A stretch of 64,000 bases of DNA. Origin: an uncultured Verrucomicrobiae bacterium (GTDB lineage Bacteria > Verrucomicrobiota > Verrucomicrobiia > Limisphaerales > AAA164-E04). The position numbers were made by a program, and so were the translations under genes. The notes beneath the pieces are model-generated. The model was not told the DNA's origin and searched no databases. It saw only the letters and a program-made list of their open reading frames with translations. This document shows positions 8,489 to 17,160 of the stretch, piece after piece. Location: NCBI GenBank assembly GCA_951813855.1, contig OX638380.1:884876-948875 (forward strand), given 5' to 3'. Each line of letters begins with the position of its first letter. The first letter of the stretch is position 1.

Positions 8489-9997
8489 ATGGCCTACAAA
8501 TCGTTCAGACATTTCCTTGACGCGTTAGAATCCCAAGGCGAACTCATCCGAATCAAAGAACCGGTGGCGACCGAACTGGAAATCGCCGCATTGGCCGATT
8601 TGGAGATGAAATCGCCTAACGGAGGGAAGGCTCTGCTCATCGAACGTCCTACGGTAAACGGCCAAGCATCCCCGTTTCCGGTGGCGATCAACACGATGGG
8701 AAGTTGGACTCGCATGGCCGCCTGCTTTCAAGCCGATTCAGTGGATACGATCGCTGAAGAATTAGGGACGCTGGTCAAAGCCAAACCGCCCACGGGAATT
8801 AAAGACGCGATGCGTCTCTTGTCCACGGCGATGGAACTTCGTCATGCCAGGCCACGGCGGGTTAAGAAAGGAGCCTGCCAGGAAATCGTTCACCACCTGG
8901 ACCCCAATACCGAACAGCCGAACGACGAATCGTCCTGTCCTACCCTATTGAACCTGCCCATCCTCAAATGTTGGCCCCAGGACGGAGGCCGTTTCCTCAC
9001 TCTGCCCTGCGTCGTCACCCGGGATTTAACCACCGGCGAACGCAACGTAGGGATGTATCGGATGCAAATCTACCACGGGAGCGCGACCGGCATGCATTGG
9101 CAACTGCAGAAGGTCGGCGCTCGGCACGGCCGGGAATATCGCCGGTCCGGCAAGAAAATGCCGGTAAGCGTGTTCGTCGGAGGCGATCCGGCCTACCCGT
9201 TCTGTGCCACCGCGCCCTTGCCCGACGGACTGGACGAGTTTCTGCTCGCCGGTTATCTGAGAAAAGGTTCCATCAGCTTGGTCCGTTGCCTAACCAACGA
9301 CCTCGAAGTGCCCGCGAACGCCGATTTCGTGATCGAAGGCTATGTCGATCCTAACGAACCGTTGCAGCCCGAAGGTCCCTTCGGAGACCACACCGGATAC
9401 TACACTCTGCAGGAGCCCTACCCGGTATTTCACGTCACCACGATCACTCACCGGAAAGACGCCGTCTACCCGACCACCATCGTGGGGCAACCGCCCATGG
9501 AGGATTTCTATTTGGGCGGAGCGAGTCTTAAATTGTTCTTACCGATCTTCCAGATGAACTTCCCGGAGATCGCCGATATCGCCCTGCCCGCCGAGGGCGT
9601 CTTCCATAATCTGGTCTTCGTCAGCATCCGCAAGACCTACCCGATGCAAGCTTTCAAGATCATGCACGGACTTTGGGGCATGGGACAGATGATGTTTTCG
9701 AAATACATCGTCGTGGTGGACGCCGACGTGGACGTGCACAATACCAGCCAGGTTATCTTCCGTTTATGCGCCAATACCGATCCCAAACGCGACTCCATCG
9801 TAACCCGAGGGCCGGCCGATGTGTTGGACCACGCTACCGACCGAATCGGGGTCGGTTCCAAGATGGGCATCGACGCCACTCACAAGTTGCCTGGCGAAGG
9901 GTTCCCCAGGCCTTGGCCTGATCTCATCGAAACCGATGCGGAAGTAGCGCGAAAAATGGAGGTTCTAAGGAAAACCGTGATTCCCCAGGGGAATTAA
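8489..9997 (+). CDS. ubiD: UbiD-family decarboxylase
   Basis: 502 aa, full length for UbiD. Family features include FRHFLDALESQGELIRI at the N-terminus, GMYRMQIYHGSATGMHWQ, a PYPFCATAPLPDG segment, the VIEGYVDPNEPLQPEGPFGDHTGYY stretch with catalytic Glu residues, and a C-terminal KMGIDATHKLPGEGF. UbiD uses prenylated FMN made by UbiX to decarboxylate 4-hydroxy-3-polyprenylbenzoate or related aromatic acids. No ubiX or other quinone gene is in the window, so ubiquinone, futalosine-route menaquinone or another substrate all remain possible. Confidence 0.88.
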   Translation: MAYKSFRHFLDALESQGELIRIKEPVATELEIAALADLEMKSPNGGKALLIERPTVNGQASPFPVAINTMGSWTRMAACFQADSVDTIAEELGTLVKAKPPTGIKDAMRLLSTAMELRHARPRRVKKGACQEIVHHLDPNTEQPNDESSCPTLLNLPILKCWPQDGGRFLTLPCVVTRDLTTGERNVGMYRMQIYHGSATGMHWQLQKVGARHGREYRRSGKKMPVSVFVGGDPAYPFCATAPLPDGLDEFLLAGYLRKGSISLVRCLTNDLEVPANADFVIEGYVDPNEPLQPEGPFGDHTGYYTLQEPYPVFHVTTITHRKDAVYPTTIVGQPPMEDFYLGGASLKLFLPIFQMNFPEIADIALPAEGVFHNLVFVSIRKTYPMQAFKIMHGLWGMGQMMFSKYIVVVDADVDVHNTSQVIFRLCANTDPKRDSIVTRGPADVLDHATDRIGVGSKMGIDATHKLPGEGFPRPWPDLIETDAEVARKMEVLRKTVIPQGN

Positions 9998-10114
9998 CTC
10001 CGCCGCACGGCGGCTGCAGTTTGGAGCCGGCCGTTACGAAGCGCCGGGCGGTCTGAAATCTCCTCCCCTGCTCCCGGCTTGCGCCGCCAGGTTCCCCCGA
10101 TTCCCGGAGGCCGG

Positions 10115-11092
10115 TCAATAATACCTCACGAAGCTCTTTTTGCGCAGCGTCGAAATCCATTGCTGCTGCAAGCGATTCCGTTCTTCGGCCATCAAGATCT
10201 TTTCGATGTCCGAGCGGACCTCGTCCAGCGGTTGCGGCTCGGCGGGACGATGCTCGTCCACCCGCATCAGATAACAACCTTCTTCCTTGCTGACGATTTC
10301 GCTCATTTCTCCGGCTTTCAAGGCGAAGGCGACCGCCGCCAAATCCTCGCGCAAGACCGATTCTTCGACCCATCCCCAATCGCCTCCTTTAGCCTGGCTA
10401 GTGCCGCTGTCGTAAATCGAGGCCATTTCGGAAAACGAAACGCCGGCGAGGATTTTTTCCCGGATTTCCCCCAACAACTTGCCCGCGGCCTGATCGTCGT
10501 CCGGTCGGTTCTGAATGAAAATCATCCAAAGCCGAACCCTACTGGCCCGTTGATATTGCTCGATGTTTTCGGCGTAATAGCGTTCGATTTCGAAAGGAGA
10601 AATCAGAACGACCGAATTGATCTCGCGGGCCATCAAGGCGTCGACGATCACTTCTTCTCGAATCCGTTTGCGGAAGGATTCGTGAGTCAATCCTTGGGAC
10701 TGCAAGGTTTTGGTCAAGGTAAGGCGATCGCCGTATTCCCGGCGGATTCGTTCTTTGACTAAATCGTCGACGATGCTCTCCGGCATCGTATAGCCTTCCG
10801 TTTCGAATTCACTGATGATCAATTGCCGATCGATCATCAATTCGAGATACTTTTGACGCATCTCGTTGATTTTTTGCCGCAGCACGGTCGGGTTCTGCCC
10901 GAATTGCCGATAGATCTGCTGCTCGAAAGGAGCCGTCTGCAACTTGACGTCGTCCACCGTTATCGGGGTCTCGTTGACCATGGCGATAACCGCGTTGAGC
11001 AGTTCCTGGGCCCTAACGGCTTGGCCCGAAAAGCCCGGTTCCATAACCAGACCGGCGATCGCCAACCATAGGTATGCTCTAATTTTGATCAT
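10115..11092 (-). CDS. SurA/PpiC-like periplasmic peptidyl-prolyl isomerase
   Basis: 325 aa. It starts with a signal peptide (basic MIKIR, hydrophobic YLWLAIAGLVM, AXA-like site near VRAQ). Next is a SurA_N-type helical domain from LLNAVIAMVNETPITVDDV, then a parvulin rotamase domain (about 205-300) with the signature GGDWGWVEESVLREDLAAVAFALKAGEMSEIV shortened here to its start GGDWGWVEE. It presumably assists outer-membrane protein folding. It is convergent with ubiD, with about 117 bp between them that contain a CCGCCG/CGGCGG hairpin at 10000-10013. Confidence 0.82.
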   Translation of the reverse strand: MIKIRAYLWLAIAGLVMEPGFSGQAVRAQELLNAVIAMVNETPITVDDVKLQTAPFEQQIYRQFGQNPTVLRQKINEMRQKYLELMIDRQLIISEFETEGYTMPESIVDDLVKERIRREYGDRLTLTKTLQSQGLTHESFRKRIREEVIVDALMAREINSVVLISPFEIERYYAENIEQYQRASRVRLWMIFIQNRPDDDQAAGKLLGEIREKILAGVSFSEMASIYDSGTSQAKGGDWGWVEESVLREDLAAVAFALKAGEMSEIVSKEEGCYLMRVDEHRPAEPQPLDEVRSDIEKILMAEERNRLQQQWISTLRKKSFVRYY

Positions 11093-11159
11093 GAAGCTCG
11101 TCGAGACCTCGTTCGCTCAAACCTAGCCAAATAACGAAAGAGATTTATCCGCACAAAAC

Positions 11160-12083
11160 CGGTAAGTAGGGTACGCCACATCAGGTTCCCCGTCAAGCCA
11201 ACTTTTCGTCGAGCTGAAGCCTTTCACCATGGGCGGAGAACTTCCAACATCTTGTCGAGACAACGGGCCAGAACGCCAAACACGTCGAAAACGCGATCCG
11301 AATCAATCCAGTACCGGAGTTGTATAACAAAACGATGCTCGGTGCCTCAGAATAATCAGTCCGGCGGGAGAAAGCATCCTTCGACCAACGGTCGAGCGGT
11401 TCTGCTGGCGAGGAAAAGCTCCTCATTGACAAATTCCGGATTTGGTTAGCAACTCTGCCCTGACGATCGAAAGATAAGGGCGAACAGCGTTCAGCCACCA
11501 ACAGGCAATTGATTTCCGCTCTCGGATAAAGATCAATGATGCTCGGCACCAAATAATGAGGGAAACGAGCGTAGGAAGCTGCGTGGATCTCAGCAAGGCT
11601 ACATGAGGGTGGGCAATCGAAAATCATTAGAAGGTTGGTCAATGCAGCCAAACTCAACTCATAAGCAGGTCAAACGTTATCGGCAAGCTCCCACCGCGAA
11701 ACTCTGAATCCGGACACCTCCTTCTCAGATATGGGAAAATTCCGAAATTATCATGTCTCAACACAAACCCCATTCGATTCGAGCTTGTGTCCCATTTGGT
11801 GGTGTAGGAGTGGATTCCCGGTGGCCCCAAAGGACCGCAGTCGAGTTCTGAACGGAGCGAATGCAGCAGCAGGCCGTCATGCATGAATCCCCTCCAAGGC
11901 GTATTTCGGCCCACCAAAAAAACCTTGTCAAAAATCCAGATTTTGTCATGATGTCCCGAAATCCTGACGCGAGTCGGGGTAATGAAAAGAGGCTATACGA
12001 AATTCGCCGAGAAGCCAGGTTTTAACTGATACGTCGAAAGGATGGTTACACCGTTATCTGAGACGCTAACGAGAAAGAACCAC
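11160..12083. other. Gene-poor tract, 0.9 kb
   Basis: No recognisable gene. A minus-strand reading frame at 11193-11657 (154 codons) lacks family features and may be chance or a decayed gene. The tract contains one copy of a dispersed sequence shared with the 45-kb repeat array (11783-11811). AT-richer DNA at 11930-12080 leads into the RCC1-like gene. Confidence 0.4.
11783..11811 (-). repeat. Dispersed half-palindrome shared with 45.15-45.21 kb
   Basis: The 29-bp sequence beginning GCTTGTGTCCCATTTGG is the exact reverse complement of 45179-45207. Its first 17 bp recur at 45147-45163 and in inverted form at about 46155-46172. It lies in gene-poor DNA next to the RCC1-like gene. Confidence 0.7.
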
Positions 12084-13973
12084 ATGAGGACAAAATCACT
12101 GCACATCACGGCTGTTTTATTAACGGCCGCTATAATAGTCACTACGCTTGTTCTGGTTTTTTATATCAAGGCGTTGGATGCCGACAAAAACGAAGGCACC
12201 TCAGAAGCTACCCAAGCTGAGTTCACGGCCGTTGCAGCGGGAGCCTTTCACACTGTGGCCTTGAAATCAGACGGTTCCGTGGTCGCTTTGGGGTGGAACG
12301 CATACGGTCAAACGGATGTGCCGAATGGACTGAAGGACCTGACGGCCGTTGCGGCGGGGTATGTTCACACAGTGGCCTTGAGAACGGGCGGTTCCGTAGT
12401 CGCTTGGGGGAATAACTCTTCCGGTCAAACGGATGTGCCGAATGGACTGAAGGACGTGACGGCTATTGCGGCGGGAGGGCGTCACACAGTGGCCTTGAGA
12501 ACGGACGGTTCCGTGGTCGCTTGGGGGAATAACTCTTCCGGTCAAACGGATGTGCCGAATGGACTGAAGGACCTGACGGCCGTTGCGGCGGGAGCCGATC
12601 ACACAGTGGCCTTGAGAACGGACAGTTCCGTGGTCGCTTGGGGGAATAACTCTTCCGGTCAAACGGATGTGCCGAATGGACTGAAGGACCTGACGGCCGT
12701 TGCGGCGGGATTTCGATACACAGTGGCCTTGAGAACGGACAGTTCCGTGGTCGCTTGGGGGAATAACTCTTCCGGTCAAACGGATGTGCCGAATGGACTG
12801 AAGGACGTGACGGCCGTTGCGGCGGGATTTCGATACACAGTGGCCTTGAGAACGGACGGTTCCGTGGTCGCTTGGGGGAATAACTCTTCCGGTCAAACGG
12901 ATGTGCCGAATGGACTGAAGGACGTAACGGCCATTGCGACGGGATACGATCACACAGTGGCCCTGAGAACGGACGGTTCCGTAGTCGCTTGGGGGTGGAA
13001 CTTTTCCGGTCAAACGTATGTGCTGAATGGCCTGAAGGACGTGACGGCCATTGCGGCGGGAGGCAATCACACCATGGCATTGAGAACGAATGGTTCCGTC
13101 TTCGCTTGGAGGTATAACAGAGCCGGTGAAACGGATGTGCCGAATGGACTGAAGAACGTGACGGCCATTGCGGCGGGAGGGCCTCACGCAGTGGCCTTGA
13201 GAACGGGCGGTTCCGTAGTCGCTTGAGGGTGGAACGGATCTGGTCAAACGGATGTGCCGAATGGACTGAAGAACGTGACGGCCATTGCGGCGGGAGGGCG
13301 TCACACAGTGGCCTTGAGAACGGACGGTTCCGTGGTCGCTTGGGGGTGGAACGGATCTGGTCAAACGGATGTGCCGAATGGACTGAAGGACGTGACGGCC
13401 GTTGTGGCGGGAGCCGATCACACAGTGGCCTTGAAATCTGACGGTTCCGTGGTCGCTTGGGGGAATAACTCTTCCGGTCAATCGGATGTGCCGAATGGAC
13501 TGAAGGACGTGACGGCCGTTGCGGCGGGATTTCGATACACAGTGGCCTTGAGAACGGACGGCTCCGTGGTCGCTTGGGGGAATAACTCTTCCGGTCAAAC
13601 GGATGTGCCGAATGGACTGATGGACGTAACGGCCATTGCGGCGGGATACAATCACACAGTGGCCCTGAGAACGAACGGTTCCATGGTCGCTTGGGGGAAT
13701 AACAGATCCGGTCAAACGGATGTGCTGAATGGCCTGAAGGACGTGACGGCCATTGCGGCGGGATTTCGATACACAGTGGCCTTGAGAACGGACGGTTCCG
13801 TGGTCGCTTGGGGGAATAACTCTCCCGGACAAACGGATGTGCTGAATGACTTGAAGGACGTGACGGCCATTGCGGCGGGATTGTTTCACATAGTGGCCTT
13901 GAGAACGGACGGTTCCGTGGTCGCTTGGGGGGGTAATTGGAGTGATATCATACCATCCGATGTCCCTGGTTGA
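12084..13973 (+). pseudogene. RCC1-like repeat protein interrupted by one in-frame TGA
   Basis: From ATG 12084 the frame encodes an N-terminal signal anchor (LHITAVLLTAAIIVTTLVLVFYI), a short linker and 15 repeats of 39 aa with core HTVALRTDGSVVAWGNNSSG and linker QTDVPNGLKDVTAIAAG. At 13224-13226 the invariant Trp codon TGG of repeat 9 is TGA; the same frame continues to 13973 without another stop. Short RCC1-type repeats form beta-propellers, usually seven blades, so 15 repeats could make about two. The product would be surface- or envelope-exposed; the ligand is unknown. Either the gene is a recent pseudogene, an 8-9-repeat truncated form is made, or TGA is read through. Repeat-rich sequence makes an assembly error possible, but a substitution is not the usual error type. 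Confidence 0.8.
12236..13950 (+). repeat. 117-bp tandem DNA repeat, about 15 units
   Basis: The coding repeat of 39 codons is conserved at the DNA level: blocks such as GTGCCGAATGGACTGAAGG recur every 117 bp. Variation concentrates on the two codons before the His/Tyr of HTVAL (GR, AD, FR, YD, GN, GP, YN, LF among repeats). High DNA identity suggests ongoing unequal recombination or gene conversion. Confidence 0.9.
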
Positions 13974-14055
13974 TCGTCAGGCGGCTTCAGATCAAAAATC
14001 CTCGATCATCAATGTTTGCCTTCGAGTAGTATTCGATTGCCGTTTCAGCATAATT

Positions 14056-15850
14056 AGTGTCTGGTCCAAAAGGGACGATTTTTCAATAAATCTTGCATTT
14101 TAAACGGTTTTTTTGTAACATTTTGTTCGATTTATTTGTCTAAGATTCGAGTCGGAACTTTGATTTTTACCTGAAAAATGGACTTTCAGCGTCTTTGAGA
14201 CCAATCTTCAGCGTCTTTGAGACTAATCTTCGATTCCTAACATGAGAATCTTCAGAAGCACTCAACCCGCATTTCAATCAGTACCCTTCGAGGAAATTAA
14301 GTTCGACCACAGGCAACGTGATGGCGTCATTCGAATCTTGATTGGGCTACAGAATGTTTATGGTAACGAATCATTATGGCTCCAGATACAGCAGCTGCTG
14401 GAAAATCATTTTCAACAGTTCGGCGACCAAGGATTCGGTCGTCCAGGCATGAGTTCCTGGACGATTCTAGTTCTGGCTCTCATCAAACACAGTTTAAGAT
14501 GCGATTACGACCATTTGCTAACCCTCGCTAATTATCATAAGCTGTTGCGATTTGTCTTAGGCCATGGTGATTTCGAACCGGGGGGAGAATATAAACGAAC
14601 GACCGTGATTCAAAACGTCAATCTCTTGACTCCCGAACTGATTGAGGAAATCAACTTGCTGATCGTCAAGCATGGGCAACAGGTTGTGGGACATCAAGAA
14701 GGAGACCAACTCAATACGCGTTGCGATTCGTTCGTGGTGGAAACGGATGTCCATTATCCCACCGATCTCAATTTGCTCTATGATTGCATTCGAACTCTGA
14801 TTCGTGAATGCAAAAAACGGAACCTGAAAGAGTGGAGGCAAAGTCACCATTGGCTGAAGAAGATTCGGAAATTGTTTTTTTCCGTTCGCACCGCTCAGCT
14901 GGCGAACCGCCGTCACGACAAAGTCCGGGCTTATCTGAAGGCCTGCGACCAAATTCTGGAGCGAGCCGGTGCGTCGTGGGATCGGCTGAAGGAGAACAAG
15001 AAGGTCAAGGCGAAAAAACACCGGCAAATCCAAGGTTTTTTGAAATGCGGTCGTCTCTTGTCGCGACAAGCGGATCGGCGAATTCTGCAAGGAGAAACCA
15101 TTCCGGCGGACGAAAAGATCTTTTCCGTGTTCGAACCTCATACCCGGTGGATCCAGAAAGGAAAGGCAGGCAAACCGGTAGAACTCGGGGTGCCCGTTTG
15201 CATCGTGGAAGATCAACACCAATTTGTTTTGACTTATCGTGTCATGTGGCAAGAAGAGGATGTGCACGTGGCCATCCCGATCCTCGAGGAAACCAAAAAA
15301 CTATTTCCGGACTTGTTCAGTTGCAGTTTCGACAAAGGGTTTCATAATCCACCTAATCAGGAGAAACTCCGTGAAATGGTTCCAGAAGTAACCTTACCCA
15401 AAAAAGGGAAACTTACCAAAAAAAGGCAAGAACGCGAGACTAGCGAAGCTTTCAAAACCGCCCGAAAGCAACATCCCGCTGTCGAATCAGCTATCAACCA
15501 TTTAGAACACCGAGGCCTCAATCGAGTCTACTCCTACGGCTCAGACGGGTTCAAACGCACCGTAGCTCTAGCCGTTCTCTGTGCCAATTGTTATCGCCTT
15601 GGCAGCCTCGTTCGAAACAAGGAGCTGCAGCGTCTCTCCAAGCCATTGGTTCGTCCGAAAGCGGCTTAACAAAAATCGCCAAATCAATGTCAAGAATGGG
15701 AGAGGTGCGTCTCGAATTCTGTAAAAGATCAAAAAAAATACGATTTAAGATTAATAAGTCGATTTAACCACTTATTTCGATCTAATTGGAAATTTTTTCT
15801 TTGGTTTTTAAAGAAATCAACTATGGATTTTGACTTTTGGACTTGACACT
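14056..15850 (+). mobile_element. Insertion sequence, copy 1 (complete, 1795 bp)
   Basis: Ends are AGTGTCTGGTCCAAAAGG on the left and, read inward, AGTGTCAAGTCCAAAAGT on the right: imperfect terminal inverted repeats. AATT flanks both sides (14052-14055 and 15851-15854), a probable 4-bp target duplication. Copy 2 lies at 40978-42773 and part of copy 3 at 63864-64000. It carries one long transposase gene and landed at the edge of IS66-type debris. Confidence 0.9.
14242..15669 (+). CDS. DDE transposase of IS copy 1
   Basis: 475 aa, intact and about 95% identical by eye to the copy at 41165. A plausible DDE triad is visible: D in VVETDVHYPTDLN, D in SCSFDKGFHNP, and E in HPAVESAINHLEHRGL, followed by the RVYSYGSDGFKRTVALAVL end. 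The long middle segment (190-290) is Lys/Arg-rich and helical. The ETDVHYPTD motif occurs in unclassified (ISNCY-like) and IS5-related transposases; the exact family cannot be settled here. Intactness, several near-identical copies and matching target duplications suggest recent activity. Confidence 0.88.
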   Translation: MRIFRSTQPAFQSVPFEEIKFDHRQRDGVIRILIGLQNVYGNESLWLQIQQLLENHFQQFGDQGFGRPGMSSWTILVLALIKHSLRCDYDHLLTLANYHKLLRFVLGHGDFEPGGEYKRTTVIQNVNLLTPELIEEINLLIVKHGQQVVGHQEGDQLNTRCDSFVVETDVHYPTDLNLLYDCIRTLIRECKKRNLKEWRQSHHWLKKIRKLFFSVRTAQLANRRHDKVRAYLKACDQILERAGASWDRLKENKKVKAKKHRQIQGFLKCGRLLSRQADRRILQGETIPADEKIFSVFEPHTRWIQKGKAGKPVELGVPVCIVEDQHQFVLTYRVMWQEEDVHVAIPILEETKKLFPDLFSCSFDKGFHNPPNQEKLREMVPEVTLPKKGKLTKKRQERETSEAFKTARKQHPAVESAINHLEHRGLNRVYSYGSDGFKRTVALAVLCANCYRLGSLVRNKELQRLSKPLVRPKAA

Positions 15851-15859
15851 AATTACGGG

Positions 15860-16262
15860 GATAATCCCAAGCCCCGTGATTTCGGAAAACCAGTGCTGAT
15901 AGCACGAGAAGACCTTAGCCGGTGTCAACTGAGGGTGATTAAACCGAGAAGTAGAGCGCGGCCGCCAATGTCTCCAAAACCAGCTCCTTTTTCAGTCGAG
16001 AGGTAGCCGTGACGCTAGTGATGGCCGCCCGACTCTGATTTTTCGAACGCTGGGAAACCTTCCGAGACTTGACGCCCGGTCGCAGAGCCCGTTCGGCTCG
16101 ATTGTTGGTCAGTTCCATCTTCGGATTGTCCCGAAATCGAAGCAACTGGCTCTTTTGATACCGTTTCCACAAGCTATTCAGCATCTTTTGATTATCCGGA
16201 TCTCTCAAGGATCGTGGTCTCATGTTATTCGCCACGTTATTTCGGGCAAATTTTTTCACATT
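15860..16262 (-). pseudogene. IS66-type transposase C-terminal remnant
   Basis: The minus strand at 15939-16259 encodes a fragment with LLRFRDNPKMELTNNRAERA followed by LRPGVKSRKVS, which matches the conserved TNNxAERxLRP end of IS66-family transposases. No N-terminal or catalytic part is present. A near-identical copy in the opposite orientation lies at 56750-57150, including about 90 bp of shared 3' non-coding DNA. IS copy 1 inserted just beside this fragment. Confidence 0.7.
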
Positions 16263-16870
16263 AATCCGGGAGCTAATTGAGGTGGATCAGCTAGAAGTGA
16301 CGACCGATTCTGATCGGGCAACGGTTTTAAAATTGACTGCTTGGAAAAGAACATTCGATTGGGATTCGAGGAACGGATACTTGGCTTCGCAGCAGGTCGT
16401 TCCAGCCTTTAGCTCCAGGAGGCCTCAGTCTTAGGTGTCGGGATGACGCTGAAATAACCGAGTGGCGGAATGATCGTCACTTTCGTCGGCGTCGGAAGGG
16501 CAAAGGATCCTCTGGAAGTTCCAGCGGCAGAGCCATGGGGGGGGAGATGGGGAATCGTCGCCGGCCAAAGAACACCACTATGGGCCAACCGACCGCCGGA
16601 CCATAGCGTTCATGCCCGAAATAACGCGAAATAAAAACGCACGATTTCCCGAATTAAAGTGGCGAGTAACAATAACGTTATGCTGCCGTTCATTTTAACA
16701 GTTTAGTTTATCAACACAATTTAATGACGATGCGCCCCTTCGAACATTGTACCGTTCGTCGAAAACAATAATTTATAAATACTTCCGTCACTTAGCTTTT
16801 GAATATTTCGGATTATCCTCATAAGCGAGGAGTCGCCTTATCGGTTATTGATAATCAGGTATTAGGCAAA
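16263..16870. other. Non-coding debris
   Basis: About 600 bp without a convincing gene on either strand; AT content rises towards 16680-16850. It probably represents leftover DNA of earlier insertions. Confidence 0.4.
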
Positions 16871-16873
16871 AGA

Positions 16874-17110
16874 TTAGTAGTCTGTGAAATAAGTGCCAAA
16901 ACTGCGCTTTCTGGTATCGGTTCGTGCCGAGATTTGGATGTCCGGCAAAGCTGCCACTCGCTTCCCATTGGGCGACAGGACAGGGTGAAGCGTGCTAAAG
17001 ATGCAGCATTCCGCGTTCTCGCGCCCGATGATGTGCAGGATGTTCCAGAACTGGTCAAAGCCGAATATACCGTCCTTAACTTCAACAAGCACCATGCAGG
17101 AAGTCGCCAA
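16874..17110 (-). CDS. Small ORF downstream of the type III restriction gene
   Basis: 78 codons on the same strand as the restriction-modification pair, ending 287 bp past the res stop. The predicted peptide (for example GIFGFDQFWNILHIIGREN, then PNGKRVAALPDIQI) has the composition of a real protein, but I recognise no family and see no good ribosome site. It may be a gene remnant rather than a working gene. Confidence 0.3.
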   Translation of the reverse strand: MATSCMVLVEVKDGIFGFDQFWNILHIIGRENAECCIFSTLHPVLSPNGKRVAALPDIQISARTDTRKRSFGTYFTDY

Positions 17111-17160
17111 TCAGTGACGCGAAGCACCAACCTATAGCGTTCGATTTTGCTCGGTTTTCT

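Noticed and set aside
12267..13889. Long open frame of 540 codons on the minus strand across the RCC1-like repeats
   Set aside because: It is the antisense shadow of a 117-bp repeat whose length is divisible by three; it has no start context or family features.
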